Shown: piece after piece, positions 6,595-13,833 of the stretch
How the letters are laid out: each line of letters begins with the position of its first letter
How positions within the stretch are numbered: the stretch's first letter is position 1
Source: Patescibacteria group bacterium
GTDB lineage: Bacteria; Patescibacteriota; Minisyncoccia; Minisyncoccales; DG-74-1
Direction of reading: 5' to 3'
Assembly: GCA_030016465.1 (NCBI GenBank)
Contig: JASEJL010000004.1
Coordinates: 1-27,473, forward strand
DNA length: 27,473 bases
Made by a program: the position numbers and the translations under genes
Notes under the pieces: generated by a model
What the model was told of the DNA's origin: nothing
Databases searched by the model: none
Seen by the model: the letters and a program-made list of their open reading frames with translations, nothing else

Positions 6595-8373
6595 ATGAAA
6601 CAAAACAATAATAGAACTTTAGAATTAGAATGGAAAGGAAAGAAAACCGAAGTAGAAAAAATTACTTTACCTTTTCAGGTGGTGGAGACAATAAATGAAC
6701 CGAGAGTTGGTGAACTAAAAGAGCAGAGGCTTTTTGCTAAGCAGATGCCAAAATGGTGGCCTGAAGATTGGAGAAATAAACTGATTTGGGGAGATAACAA
6801 GTATATAATGTCTTCGTTTTTGCCAGAATTTGCCGGAAAAATCAATTTAATTTACATTGATCCACCTTTTGCTACTGGGGCGGATTTTTCAATTAAAATG
6901 AAAATTGGTGATTTGGAATGGACTAAAGAACCATCAGTGATTGAAGAAAAAGCATATCGTGATGCGTGGGGTAAGGGTTTGGATTCTTATTTACAAATGA
7001 TGTATGAAAGATTGGTTTTAATGCGTGAACTTTTGGCAGAAAATGGGTCAATTTATGTCCATTTGGATTGGCATGTTGGGCATTATGTCAAGGTGATGAT
7101 GGATGAGATTTTTGGGAAGGAGAATTTTAGGAATGAAGTGGTATGGCATTATAGGAGATGGACGGCAGTATCTAACAAATATCAAGCACTTCACGATTTA
7201 ATTTTGTGGTATACAAAATCCGATTCTTATACTTTTAACACTCCTTATGAGCCTTATGGTGATTGGGTAAAAAAGGATTATAAATATGTTGATGAAGAAG
7301 GCAGACGATGGCGATGGCATACAGTAAAAGGTGTTAGATACAAGGTATATTTAGAAGATGAAGAGAAAGGAGTTAAGGTAGGGGATGTTTGGCAAATCCC
7401 TTATATAGTTTCAACTGCACTTGAAAGAGTCGGTTTTGACACTCAAAAACCCGAAGCCCTTCTCAAACGCATCATCCTCGCATCTTCTAATCCTGGCGAT
7501 ATTGTCGCTGACTTCTTCTGTGGCTCCGGTACAACCGGTGCAGTTGCTGAAAAACTTGGCAGGCGATGGATTATGTCAGATTTATCTAAATTTGCTATTC
7601 ATACAACCAGAAAACGCCTTTTAGATATTCCAAATTGTAAGCCATTTGAGATTTTGAATTTAGGTAATTATCAAAAACAAAAATTTATTGAAAATAATCA
7701 TCCGCCAGTTGAAAAATATGTTAAATTTATTCTCCAACTTTATCGAGCCGAACCATTAGAAGGTTATAAATTTATTCATGGTAAAAAGGGCAAAAATTTA
7801 GTCCACATTAGTGGTGTAGATAGTATTGTTACTGAAAAGGAAATCAGAGATGTTTTATCAGAAGCCCAATCAATTGGTGCAAAATTTTTAGATATTTTAG
7901 GCTGGGATTTTGAAATGGGACTTGATGAATTAGTTGATAGAATTAGTGAAGAATATGAAATAAAAACAAGATTAGTTCAAATCCCAAAAGAAGCATTAGA
8001 AGTTAAAAGTCCAGCCAGAGAAGAAGTTAAATTTTTTGATTTAAATTATTTAGATGTTGGTTATGAGGTTAAGGATAAAAAAGTTATTATTAGCTTGAAA
8101 GAATTCTCCATTGCTAACCAAGAATATTTGCCGGACGATGTTAAAGAGAAAATCAAGAAATTCACTGATCTAATTGATTATTGGGCAGTAGATTTTGATT
8201 ACAAAAAGGATACTTTTCACAATATGAAACAATCCTTTAGAACCAGAAAACACCCAAACTTGGAAACTTTTTTATCTCACACCTATGAAAAATCAGGAGA
8301 GTATTCAATTTTAATTAAGGTCGTTGATATTTTTGGAAATGATACAAATAAATTGATGAAGGTGAAAATATAA
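6595..8373 (+). CDS. Type III-like DNA methyltransferase (Mod)
   Basis: A 592-residue beta-class amino-methyltransferase that should methylate adenine (or N4-cytosine) using S-adenosylmethionine. The catalytic motif IV DPPF is at residues 89-92 (LIYIDPPFATG), before the AdoMet-binding motif I FCGSGTTG at 308-315 (DFFCGSGTTGAVAEKLGRRW); this order defines the beta class. The region between them, including WHYRRWTAVSNKYQALHDLI, probably holds the target recognition domain. The C-terminal 190 residues end with a small beta-rich part (KSGEYSILIKVVDIFGND). Length and order match Mod proteins of type III systems, and a Res-like helicase-nuclease follows two genes later. The specificity cannot be read from sequence. 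The next gene starts three bases after the stop. Confidence 0.85.
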   Translation: MKQNNNRTLELEWKGKKTEVEKITLPFQVVETINEPRVGELKEQRLFAKQMPKWWPEDWRNKLIWGDNKYIMSSFLPEFAGKINLIYIDPPFATGADFSIKMKIGDLEWTKEPSVIEEKAYRDAWGKGLDSYLQMMYERLVLMRELLAENGSIYVHLDWHVGHYVKVMMDEIFGKENFRNEVVWHYRRWTAVSNKYQALHDLILWYTKSDSYTFNTPYEPYGDWVKKDYKYVDEEGRRWRWHTVKGVRYKVYLEDEEKGVKVGDVWQIPYIVSTALERVGFDTQKPEALLKRIILASSNPGDIVADFFCGSGTTGAVAEKLGRRWIMSDLSKFAIHTTRKRLLDIPNCKPFEILNLGNYQKQKFIENNHPPVEKYVKFILQLYRAEPLEGYKFIHGKKGKNLVHISGVDSIVTEKEIRDVLSEAQSIGAKFLDILGWDFEMGLDELVDRISEEYEIKTRLVQIPKEALEVKSPAREEVKFFDLNYLDVGYEVKDKKVIISLKEFSIANQEYLPDDVKEKIKKFTDLIDYWAVDFDYKKDTFHNMKQSFRTRKHPNLETFLSHTYEKSGEYSILIKVVDIFGNDTNKLMKVKI

Positions 8374-8376
8374 ATT

Positions 8377-9093
8377 ATGTATTTAATGTATATTGATGAA
8401 TCAGGTAGACCTGGTTTAAGTAAAAAAGATTTAAGACACCATTTAGCTTTAATATCTGTTTTGATTAAAGATAGCGATTGGAATCGTATTATTTTTGATT
8501 TTAACAAAATTAAGTTAGATATTTTTGGTAGAATAGATATAGAATTTAAATCAAATCTTATTCGGCGTCGCGAATCACCATTTGATATTCTTTCAGACGA
8601 GGCATATCAAAATTTAATGAATAGATTAGAAACATTCTTTAAGGATGCATCACTTACACTTATTGCTGCCGTAATTAATATTGATGCTTTAATTTCTAAA
8701 TATACCCAACCAGCTGATCCCTACGAATTAGCTTACCAGTTTATTCTTGAGCGAGGAAATAGAATGATGATAGAAAATAATAATTATGGATTCATTATTT
8801 TAGACAGTAAGTCTGGACAACTAGGTATTGATGTTGATACTCAGGATCATAAACTTATTGTTTTAACTAATATTTTAAGAAAAAAGACAACTCGAATTTT
8901 AGGCGATATATCTTTTGGAGATTCACGATATATAACTGGGTTACAGATTGCTGACCTCGCTGTTTATCCTTTTTATCATCGTTTTGAATATAATAAACCA
9001 GATTATATAACTTACCGATTAATGGAGAACAAATTAAGAAAGGGTCCTCGTGGTGAGATAGAAGGTTTTGGGTTAAAATATTTTCCAAAATAA
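8377..9093 (+). CDS. DUF3800 protein inside the restriction cassette
   Basis: A 238-residue protein with the DUF3800 pattern. The N-terminal strand MYLMYIDESGRPG carries the first acidic residues (D7, E8). In the middle, GFIILDSKSG supplies a second acidic strand. Near the end, YITGLQIADLAVYPFYHRFE has the typical QxADxxxY-like helix. The fold is predicted RNase H-like, so a metal-dependent nuclease is plausible; no member's function is established as far as I know. DUF3800 genes are often found with restriction-modification and other defence genes. Here it sits between Mod and Res, three bases after mod and without its own ribosome binding site, so it is translated from the mod transcript. 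Confidence 0.75.
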   Translation: MYLMYIDESGRPGLSKKDLRHHLALISVLIKDSDWNRIIFDFNKIKLDIFGRIDIEFKSNLIRRRESPFDILSDEAYQNLMNRLETFFKDASLTLIAAVINIDALISKYTQPADPYELAYQFILERGNRMMIENNNYGFIILDSKSGQLGIDVDTQDHKLIVLTNILRKKTTRILGDISFGDSRYITGLQIADLAVYPFYHRFEYNKPDYITYRLMENKLRKGPRGEIEGFGLKYFPK

Positions 9094-9147
9094 AATGGCC
9101 GCGCCTCGGTTAAGAGGTACGGGTGAGAAATCTCACCCTCGCGGACC
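9087..9147 (-). ncRNA. Candidate minus-strand three-way-junction RNA
   Basis: The gap between DUF3800 and res folds as a three-way junction. The closing stem is GG-CCGCG (9097-9103) with CGCGG-A-CC (9140-9147). One hairpin is CCTC-GGTTAA-GAGG (9104-9117) and the other GGGTGAGA-AA-TCTCACCC (9121-9138). On the minus strand, a TGC-TATAAT promoter would start transcription at about 9147, exactly the base of the closing stem, and the structure ends in AUUUUAUUUU (9096 down to 9087), a terminator-like tail overlapping the DUF3800 stop. Alternatively the fold acts in the plus-strand mRNA as an attenuator or processing site before res. Confidence 0.5.
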
Positions 9148-9153
9148 AATTTC

Positions 9154-9162
9154 ATTATAGCA
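9154..9162 (-). promoter_or_regulatory. Extended -10 promoter on the minus strand
   Basis: Minus strand reads TGC-TATAAT, a perfect extended -10. A TTGACA lies upstream (plus-strand 9173-9178) but only 13 bases away, too close for a standard -35, so activity would rest on the extended element. Confidence 0.5.
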
Positions 9163-9171
9163 TAAAAAACC

Positions 9172-9198
9172 TTGTCAAGTAAAGAGGCTGTGGATAAT
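9172..9198 (+). promoter_or_regulatory. Possible own promoter of res, giving a leaderless message
   Basis: TTGTCA (9172-9177), a 15-base spacer and GATAAT (9193-9198). The predicted start is at about 9205-9206, the ATG of res. The spacer is shorter than ideal. No Shine-Dalgarno sequence lies before the ATG. Confidence 0.4.
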
Positions 9199-9205
9199 CT
9201 GTAAT

Positions 9206-11794
9206 ATGCCAAATTTAGACCAAAAAATTAGACAAGCAGTGGGGATTTGGCGAGATAAAGATTATGATGGCGTAGGTCCGACAACGAGGCGGCTTTTGGA
9301 GTATTGGTTTAAAGAAGAACACCTTTTAGAGAATGGTTCTTTTTTTAATTTTTGGCGATGCCAGAAAGAAGCAATTGAGAGTTTAATTTATATTTACGAA
9401 GTTTGTGGTTATCGGTATGTTGCTGATATTTATCGTGGCTTTGGATTAGGTATTCCAGAAATTAAAGAGGATTTTTGGCCTAAATATTGCTTTAAGATGG
9501 CGACTGGTTCTGGTAAAACTTTTGTAATAGCGATGGCTTTGATTTGGCAGTATTTTAATAAGATTTATGAAACAAAAAGTGAAAATAGATATAGTAGCCA
9601 TTTTCTTTTATTAGCGCCAAACTTAATTGTTTATGATCGACTAAGGCAAGATTTTCAAGATAATAAGATATTTAGGAAATTCCCATTTATTCCCAAAGAA
9701 TGGCAAAACGATTTTGATTTGCAAGTTGTTTTTCAAAGTGCACCAGAAGTTCCACATTCAAGAGGAATTTTACATTTAACTAATATTCAGCAACTTTATG
9801 AAAGAGGTGAAAATCAAGAAGAACAGCCTATAGAAGAATTATTAGGACCAAAACCAAAAAGGGAAGAGATTGCCCAATATGAGGAATTAGTAGGAAGACT
9901 CCAAAATTATGAAGATCTTTCAATAATGAATGACGAAGCTCACCATGTTCACAGTGATGATTTGGAATGGAATAAAGCGATTTCCAAAATTCATAACGGT
10001 ATCCAGAAACAATTTGGTGATGGACTAGTGGCTCAACTTGATTTTACTGCCACACCAAAAGATTTAAAAGGTAATCCATTTCCACACATTATTTATGATT
10101 ATCCATTAAGAGAAGCAATTCGAGATAAAATTGTAAAGAGGCCAAGAATCGGAATTATTGAAGAAGCGCCAGAAGTTCCAACTAAAGATTTTGTAAAGAA
10201 AAATCAAATTCAAATTGATACTGGAATTGAAAAATTAAAAGAATTCCAAAAGGAATTTGAAGGAACCGATAAAAATAAAAAACCAGTGCTTTTTATTGTG
10301 ACTGATGTAACAAAGAATGCTGATAAAGTCGGTAGATATTTAGAAAATAGAGGATTTAAGGATAAAGTCTTAATTATCCATACAGATACAAAAGGTATGA
10401 TTACTAAAAAAGATTTAGAAAAAGCCAGAGAAGCAGCCAGAAAAATAGATAGTCCGGAGAACCCTTATAGTATGATTGTCAGCGTGATGATGTTAAAAGA
10501 AGGTTGGGATGTTAAAAATGTTTGCGTTGTTGTTCCTCTACGAGCGTTTGCCTCACCAATTTTACCAGAACAGACCTTGGGAAGAGGATTAAGGCGAATG
10601 TTTCCTGATAATAAAGATTTTGAAGAAAGATTGATCGTAATTGACCACCCTAAATTCAGACAACTCTGGGAGGCAGAAATAGAAAAAGGAGAATTAGAAG
10701 TGGAGATAACTTCGATAGAAAAAGTTTATCAACCAGCAAATAGAATATTTGTTGATTCTCAAAAATTAAAATATGATATTGAAATTCCTATTTTAGAAGG
10801 CGGATATAAAAGAACTCTGCCAGATATTTCTAAATTAAAAATAGAAAATTTACCTCAAAACCAGTTTAAATTAGAAGAAATTGAGGTACCGCCAATAATG
10901 TATAAAGAGAAAGATTTATTAGAACAGAAAATCGTAAAAGAAGAAGTATTGAGTTTTGATTATGTAGAAATTGCTCAACTTTATTTTTCATTTGTAACCA
11001 ATGCTATCTTATCAAAAGTTGGAGCTCCGAAATCGCTTTTTAATGAACTTTATCCAAAAGTTAAAGATTATATTGAGAATTATTTATTTGGAGAAAAGAT
11101 AGATTTAGAAAATACCGAAGTAGTTAAAAAATTGAATCAGATTTTTGTTAGGGAAAAGATTTTAGAAGTTTTTACAAATGTTTTAAATAAGCTGTGGCAA
11201 TTTGAGGAAACGCCAGCAAAAATAAAATATTTCAAAATTTCTCAGTTGATACTTTTTCATACTTCAGATCCAACATACGAAGCAAAGAAGACAGTTTTTA
11301 ACGCTTTACCTTACTCAAAAAGAAGCGAATTTGAAAAAGAATTTATGATGTATCTAGATGGCCAAGGTGAAGTAGAAAAATTTACTAAGATTTTTAGCCG
11401 AATTCCAATAAGAATTCCTTATTATGAAGAAAATTATTTACGCCATTATGTTCCAGATTTTGTAGTAAATGCTGGGAATAATTTTTATCTCATTGAGACA
11501 AAAGGGATGGAAGAGGCAGAATTAGAGATGAAAATGAGGTATGCCAAAGAATGGTGTAAAAAGATTTCAGAATTAACTAAAAATAAATGGTTTTATTTAA
11601 AAGTTTCAAAAAGTGATTTTGAGAAATACAAAAACCAAAAATTTAGCAATCTTGTAAAGTTTCTAATGCCAAAAGAGGCATTAGAAGAAAAAGTGGAAGG
11701 TAAAAAGAAACCCAAGGAAGAAATAAAAGCTATAGGATTATTCCAAAGGATTAAAGATTGGTTAGTTAATTTATGGAATCAAATTTTTAAATAA
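9206..11794 (+). CDS. Type III-like restriction subunit (Res), helicase-nuclease
   Basis: This 862-residue superfamily 2 helicase has a C-terminal nuclease. Walker A is TGSGKT at 100-105 (KMATGSGKTFVIAM), the DEAH box is DEAHH at 243-247, motif III-like DFTATP is at 279-284, and motif VI QTLGRGLRR is at 456-464. Near the end, PDFVV at 750 and ETK at 764-766 form a PD-(D/E)xK nuclease motif (PDF-x11-ETK). It would translocate on DNA and cut unmodified sites together with Mod. It begins 112 bases after DUF3800, after a structured spacer, and probably has separate control from mod. The next gene starts 20 bases after its stop with no promoter in between. Confidence 0.85.
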   Translation: MPNLDQKIRQAVGIWRDKDYDGVGPTTRRLLEYWFKEEHLLENGSFFNFWRCQKEAIESLIYIYEVCGYRYVADIYRGFGLGIPEIKEDFWPKYCFKMATGSGKTFVIAMALIWQYFNKIYETKSENRYSSHFLLLAPNLIVYDRLRQDFQDNKIFRKFPFIPKEWQNDFDLQVVFQSAPEVPHSRGILHLTNIQQLYERGENQEEQPIEELLGPKPKREEIAQYEELVGRLQNYEDLSIMNDEAHHVHSDDLEWNKAISKIHNGIQKQFGDGLVAQLDFTATPKDLKGNPFPHIIYDYPLREAIRDKIVKRPRIGIIEEAPEVPTKDFVKKNQIQIDTGIEKLKEFQKEFEGTDKNKKPVLFIVTDVTKNADKVGRYLENRGFKDKVLIIHTDTKGMITKKDLEKAREAARKIDSPENPYSMIVSVMMLKEGWDVKNVCVVVPLRAFASPILPEQTLGRGLRRMFPDNKDFEERLIVIDHPKFRQLWEAEIEKGELEVEITSIEKVYQPANRIFVDSQKLKYDIEIPILEGGYKRTLPDISKLKIENLPQNQFKLEEIEVPPIMYKEKDLLEQKIVKEEVLSFDYVEIAQLYFSFVTNAILSKVGAPKSLFNELYPKVKDYIENYLFGEKIDLENTEVVKKLNQIFVREKILEVFTNVLNKLWQFEETPAKIKYFKISQLILFHTSDPTYEAKKTVFNALPYSKRSEFEKEFMMYLDGQGEVEKFTKIFSRIPIRIPYYEENYLRHYVPDFVVNAGNNFYLIETKGMEEAELEMKMRYAKEWCKKISELTKNKWFYLKVSKSDFEKYKNQKFSNLVKFLMPKEALEEKVEGKKKPKEEIKAIGLFQRIKDWLVNLWNQIFK

Positions 11795-11814
11795 GAATGT
11801 AAATTTAAATCTTT

Positions 11815-13833
11815 ATGAAGCCGATTATTACTTTTGCCAATTTCGGGAATTATAGCGAGATTTTTAAAACCCTGTTTGAAGAATTGGGTATTGAAGTTTT
11901 ACCACCTGAAAAAACTAATCCCCAAGCAATCAGCGAAGGAGCAGAAATTGCTCCGGAAATGTATTGCCTCCCTCTAAAAGTAAATTTGGGCAACTATTTA
12001 AGCGCGATAAGAAAGGGAGCCAATACCATTTTTATGACCACGGCTTCAGGAGGTTCTTGTAGATTGAGATATTACGGAGTGATCCAGGAAAAAGTTTTGA
12101 AAGAGACAGGCTATAACGTCAATTTTATTGTCTTTGACCAAAAGATTGGCGATATTTATTCTAAAATAAAAGAAATTTCTGATGCCTCTATTTTTCAAAT
12201 TCTAAAAGTATTTTATTATTTTTGGCGAAAATTAAACCTTATTGAAACACTAGAAAGAAAAGCTCAATATCTCAGACCAAGAGAAATCGAAAAAGGAACA
12301 ACTGATCAGTTATTGATAAAGAGTATTTCAGAAATAGGTAATTTAAAAGATGAGAAAGCTTTCCCCAAATTAAAAAAAGAAATTTTGGAGAAATTTTCCC
12401 AAATTAAAATTAAAGAAAAGAAAGATTTGCCCAAGATTGGTTTAATTGGAGAAATTTACACTGTTTGTGACCAAAATGTTAATTTTGGGCTTGAAAGAAA
12501 ATTGGGGGAAGCCGGCATTGAAGTTCATCGTCAAATGAATTTATCCTATCATCTGAAAAAGAAAGTATTTTTTAAGGATTTTTTCATTCAAAAGAAAATA
12601 AAGCCCTATTTAGGTTCAACGGTTGGCGGCCATGGCCGAGACGCAATTTACGAAATGCTCAATTATATAAAAGAAGATTTTGATGGCGTAATCCATTTAT
12701 TACCGGCATTTTGCGTTGTGGAAAATACTGGAATTACAGTTGAGGGGTATCTTCAAAAGCCAATTCAGGAAATAAAGGTTAGGGAAAAAGTTTTAACCCA
12801 TAAGGGGAGATTTAGAAAAGTAACTCAGGTTTTTTGCCGAAATTACCGAGGGAAAATATTAAAAATAGATTGTGGCGGAAGATTAAAACTGGAGATTACT
12901 CCCGAACACCCAGTTTTATTAGCAAAAAGTTTTATAAGAAACCAAAAAAGAATACTTGAAGACCTTAAATTCACCCCTATTAAAGAAGCTAAAAAAGGCG
13001 ACTTTCTTGCTATTCCAATTCCCGCTGAATTTAAAAAAACCAATTATTTTAAGTGGGGGAAAAAATATAATCGGAAACCAAAATGGGAGGACATAAAAAA
13101 ATTTCCTTATTCTCCAGAGAGGAGACCAAATAATCTTTATTTAGATATTGGGAATAGAAATTTAGCTGATGTTGTTTCCTATTTATGCGGTTTTTATTGC
13201 GATAAAAAAATAATACATAACGATTTAAGGCAGCTTAGACCTGATTTACAAAAAGAAATTTTAAAAGGCTTTTTCAGAGGAGATGGTAATTTTAGAGATG
13301 AGTACGGAGAGATCCCTTATAGGGGAGTAACTACTTCTTGGAATTTAGCTAGTCAACTATTCTGGTTTTTGATAAGAAATCGGATTAAACCATCATTCTA
13401 TGATCAAAACATCAAAAATAGAAAGCCTTCCTGGATGATTAAAATATCTAATGCCGAAGGAATTAAAAGATTGGGAGATGAGAAAATAAAAGTAACAGAT
13501 AGGACAAACAATATTCGTTTTAGAGAATTAAAAGATTATTTTTTAGTTCCCATTCGTAAAATAGAAACTATTGATTTTAAAGGTAAAGTATATAATTTAG
13601 AAGTAGAGGATGACCGTTCGTATGTTGCCAATTTTTTAGCTTGTCATAACTGCATGCCAGAAATTAGTGTGAGGCCGATTTTAGAAGAAATTCATCAGGA
13701 AAGTGGAATTCCGTTTTTATCACTGTCTTTAGATGAGCAAGTAGCCGAAGCTGGGATTGACACTCGGCTTGAGGCCTTTATCGACGTCGTTAGAAATTAT
13801 CACAAAAACAAACATTCTAATATTCTAACATGA
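11815..13833 (+). CDS. DUF2229 activase-associated protein with an intein (second copy)
   Basis: The precursor is 672 residues; without the 313-residue intein (residues 300-612) it is 359. The family N-terminus is MKPIITFANFGNYSEIFKTL, with the conserved MYCLPLKVNLGNYLSAI and SGGSCRLRYYG cysteine blocks. The mature junction would read LLPAF-CMPEISVRPILEEIHQ, where the +1 Cys is a conserved cysteine likely to hold an iron-sulfur cluster, as in the related HgdB/BcrB-type proteins. The C-terminus SLDEQVAEAGIDTRLEAFIDVV parallels the first copy. It overlaps the activase gene by four bases (ATGA at 13830-13833), so the two are translationally coupled. The substrate is unknown; annotation as a 2-hydroxyacyl-CoA dehydratase component would be a guess. 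Confidence 0.8.
   Translation: MKPIITFANFGNYSEIFKTLFEELGIEVLPPEKTNPQAISEGAEIAPEMYCLPLKVNLGNYLSAIRKGANTIFMTTASGGSCRLRYYGVIQEKVLKETGYNVNFIVFDQKIGDIYSKIKEISDASIFQILKVFYYFWRKLNLIETLERKAQYLRPREIEKGTTDQLLIKSISEIGNLKDEKAFPKLKKEILEKFSQIKIKEKKDLPKIGLIGEIYTVCDQNVNFGLERKLGEAGIEVHRQMNLSYHLKKKVFFKDFFIQKKIKPYLGSTVGGHGRDAIYEMLNYIKEDFDGVIHLLPAFCVVENTGITVEGYLQKPIQEIKVREKVLTHKGRFRKVTQVFCRNYRGKILKIDCGGRLKLEITPEHPVLLAKSFIRNQKRILEDLKFTPIKEAKKGDFLAIPIPAEFKKTNYFKWGKKYNRKPKWEDIKKFPYSPERRPNNLYLDIGNRNLADVVSYLCGFYCDKKIIHNDLRQLRPDLQKEILKGFFRGDGNFRDEYGEIPYRGVTTSWNLASQLFWFLIRNRIKPSFYDQNIKNRKPSWMIKISNAEGIKRLGDEKIKVTDRTNNIRFRELKDYFLVPIRKIETIDFKGKVYNLEVEDDRSYVANFLACHNCMPEISVRPILEEIHQESGIPFLSLSLDEQVAEAGIDTRLEAFIDVVRNYHKNKHSNILT
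12712..13650 (+). mobile_element. Intein 2 in the second DUF2229 gene
   Basis: A compact 313-residue intein. It starts CVVENTGITVEGYL, has block B ITPEHPVL, a second LAGLIDADG-type motif EILKGFFRGDGNF and the end block VYNLEVEDDRSYVANFLACHN before extein Cys (13651-13653). The first endonuclease motif is degenerate (YLCGFYCDKKII), with no clear acidic residue in the standard place, and the intein is about 100 residues shorter than the other two. The homing nuclease is therefore probably decaying while splicing residues (Cys1, His-Asn end, Cys+1) are kept. Confidence 0.9.

Noticed and set aside
9173..9178. TTGACA as -35 of the minus-strand promoter
   Set aside because: Only 13 bases separate it from TATAAT, too short; the extended -10 was kept as the supported element.
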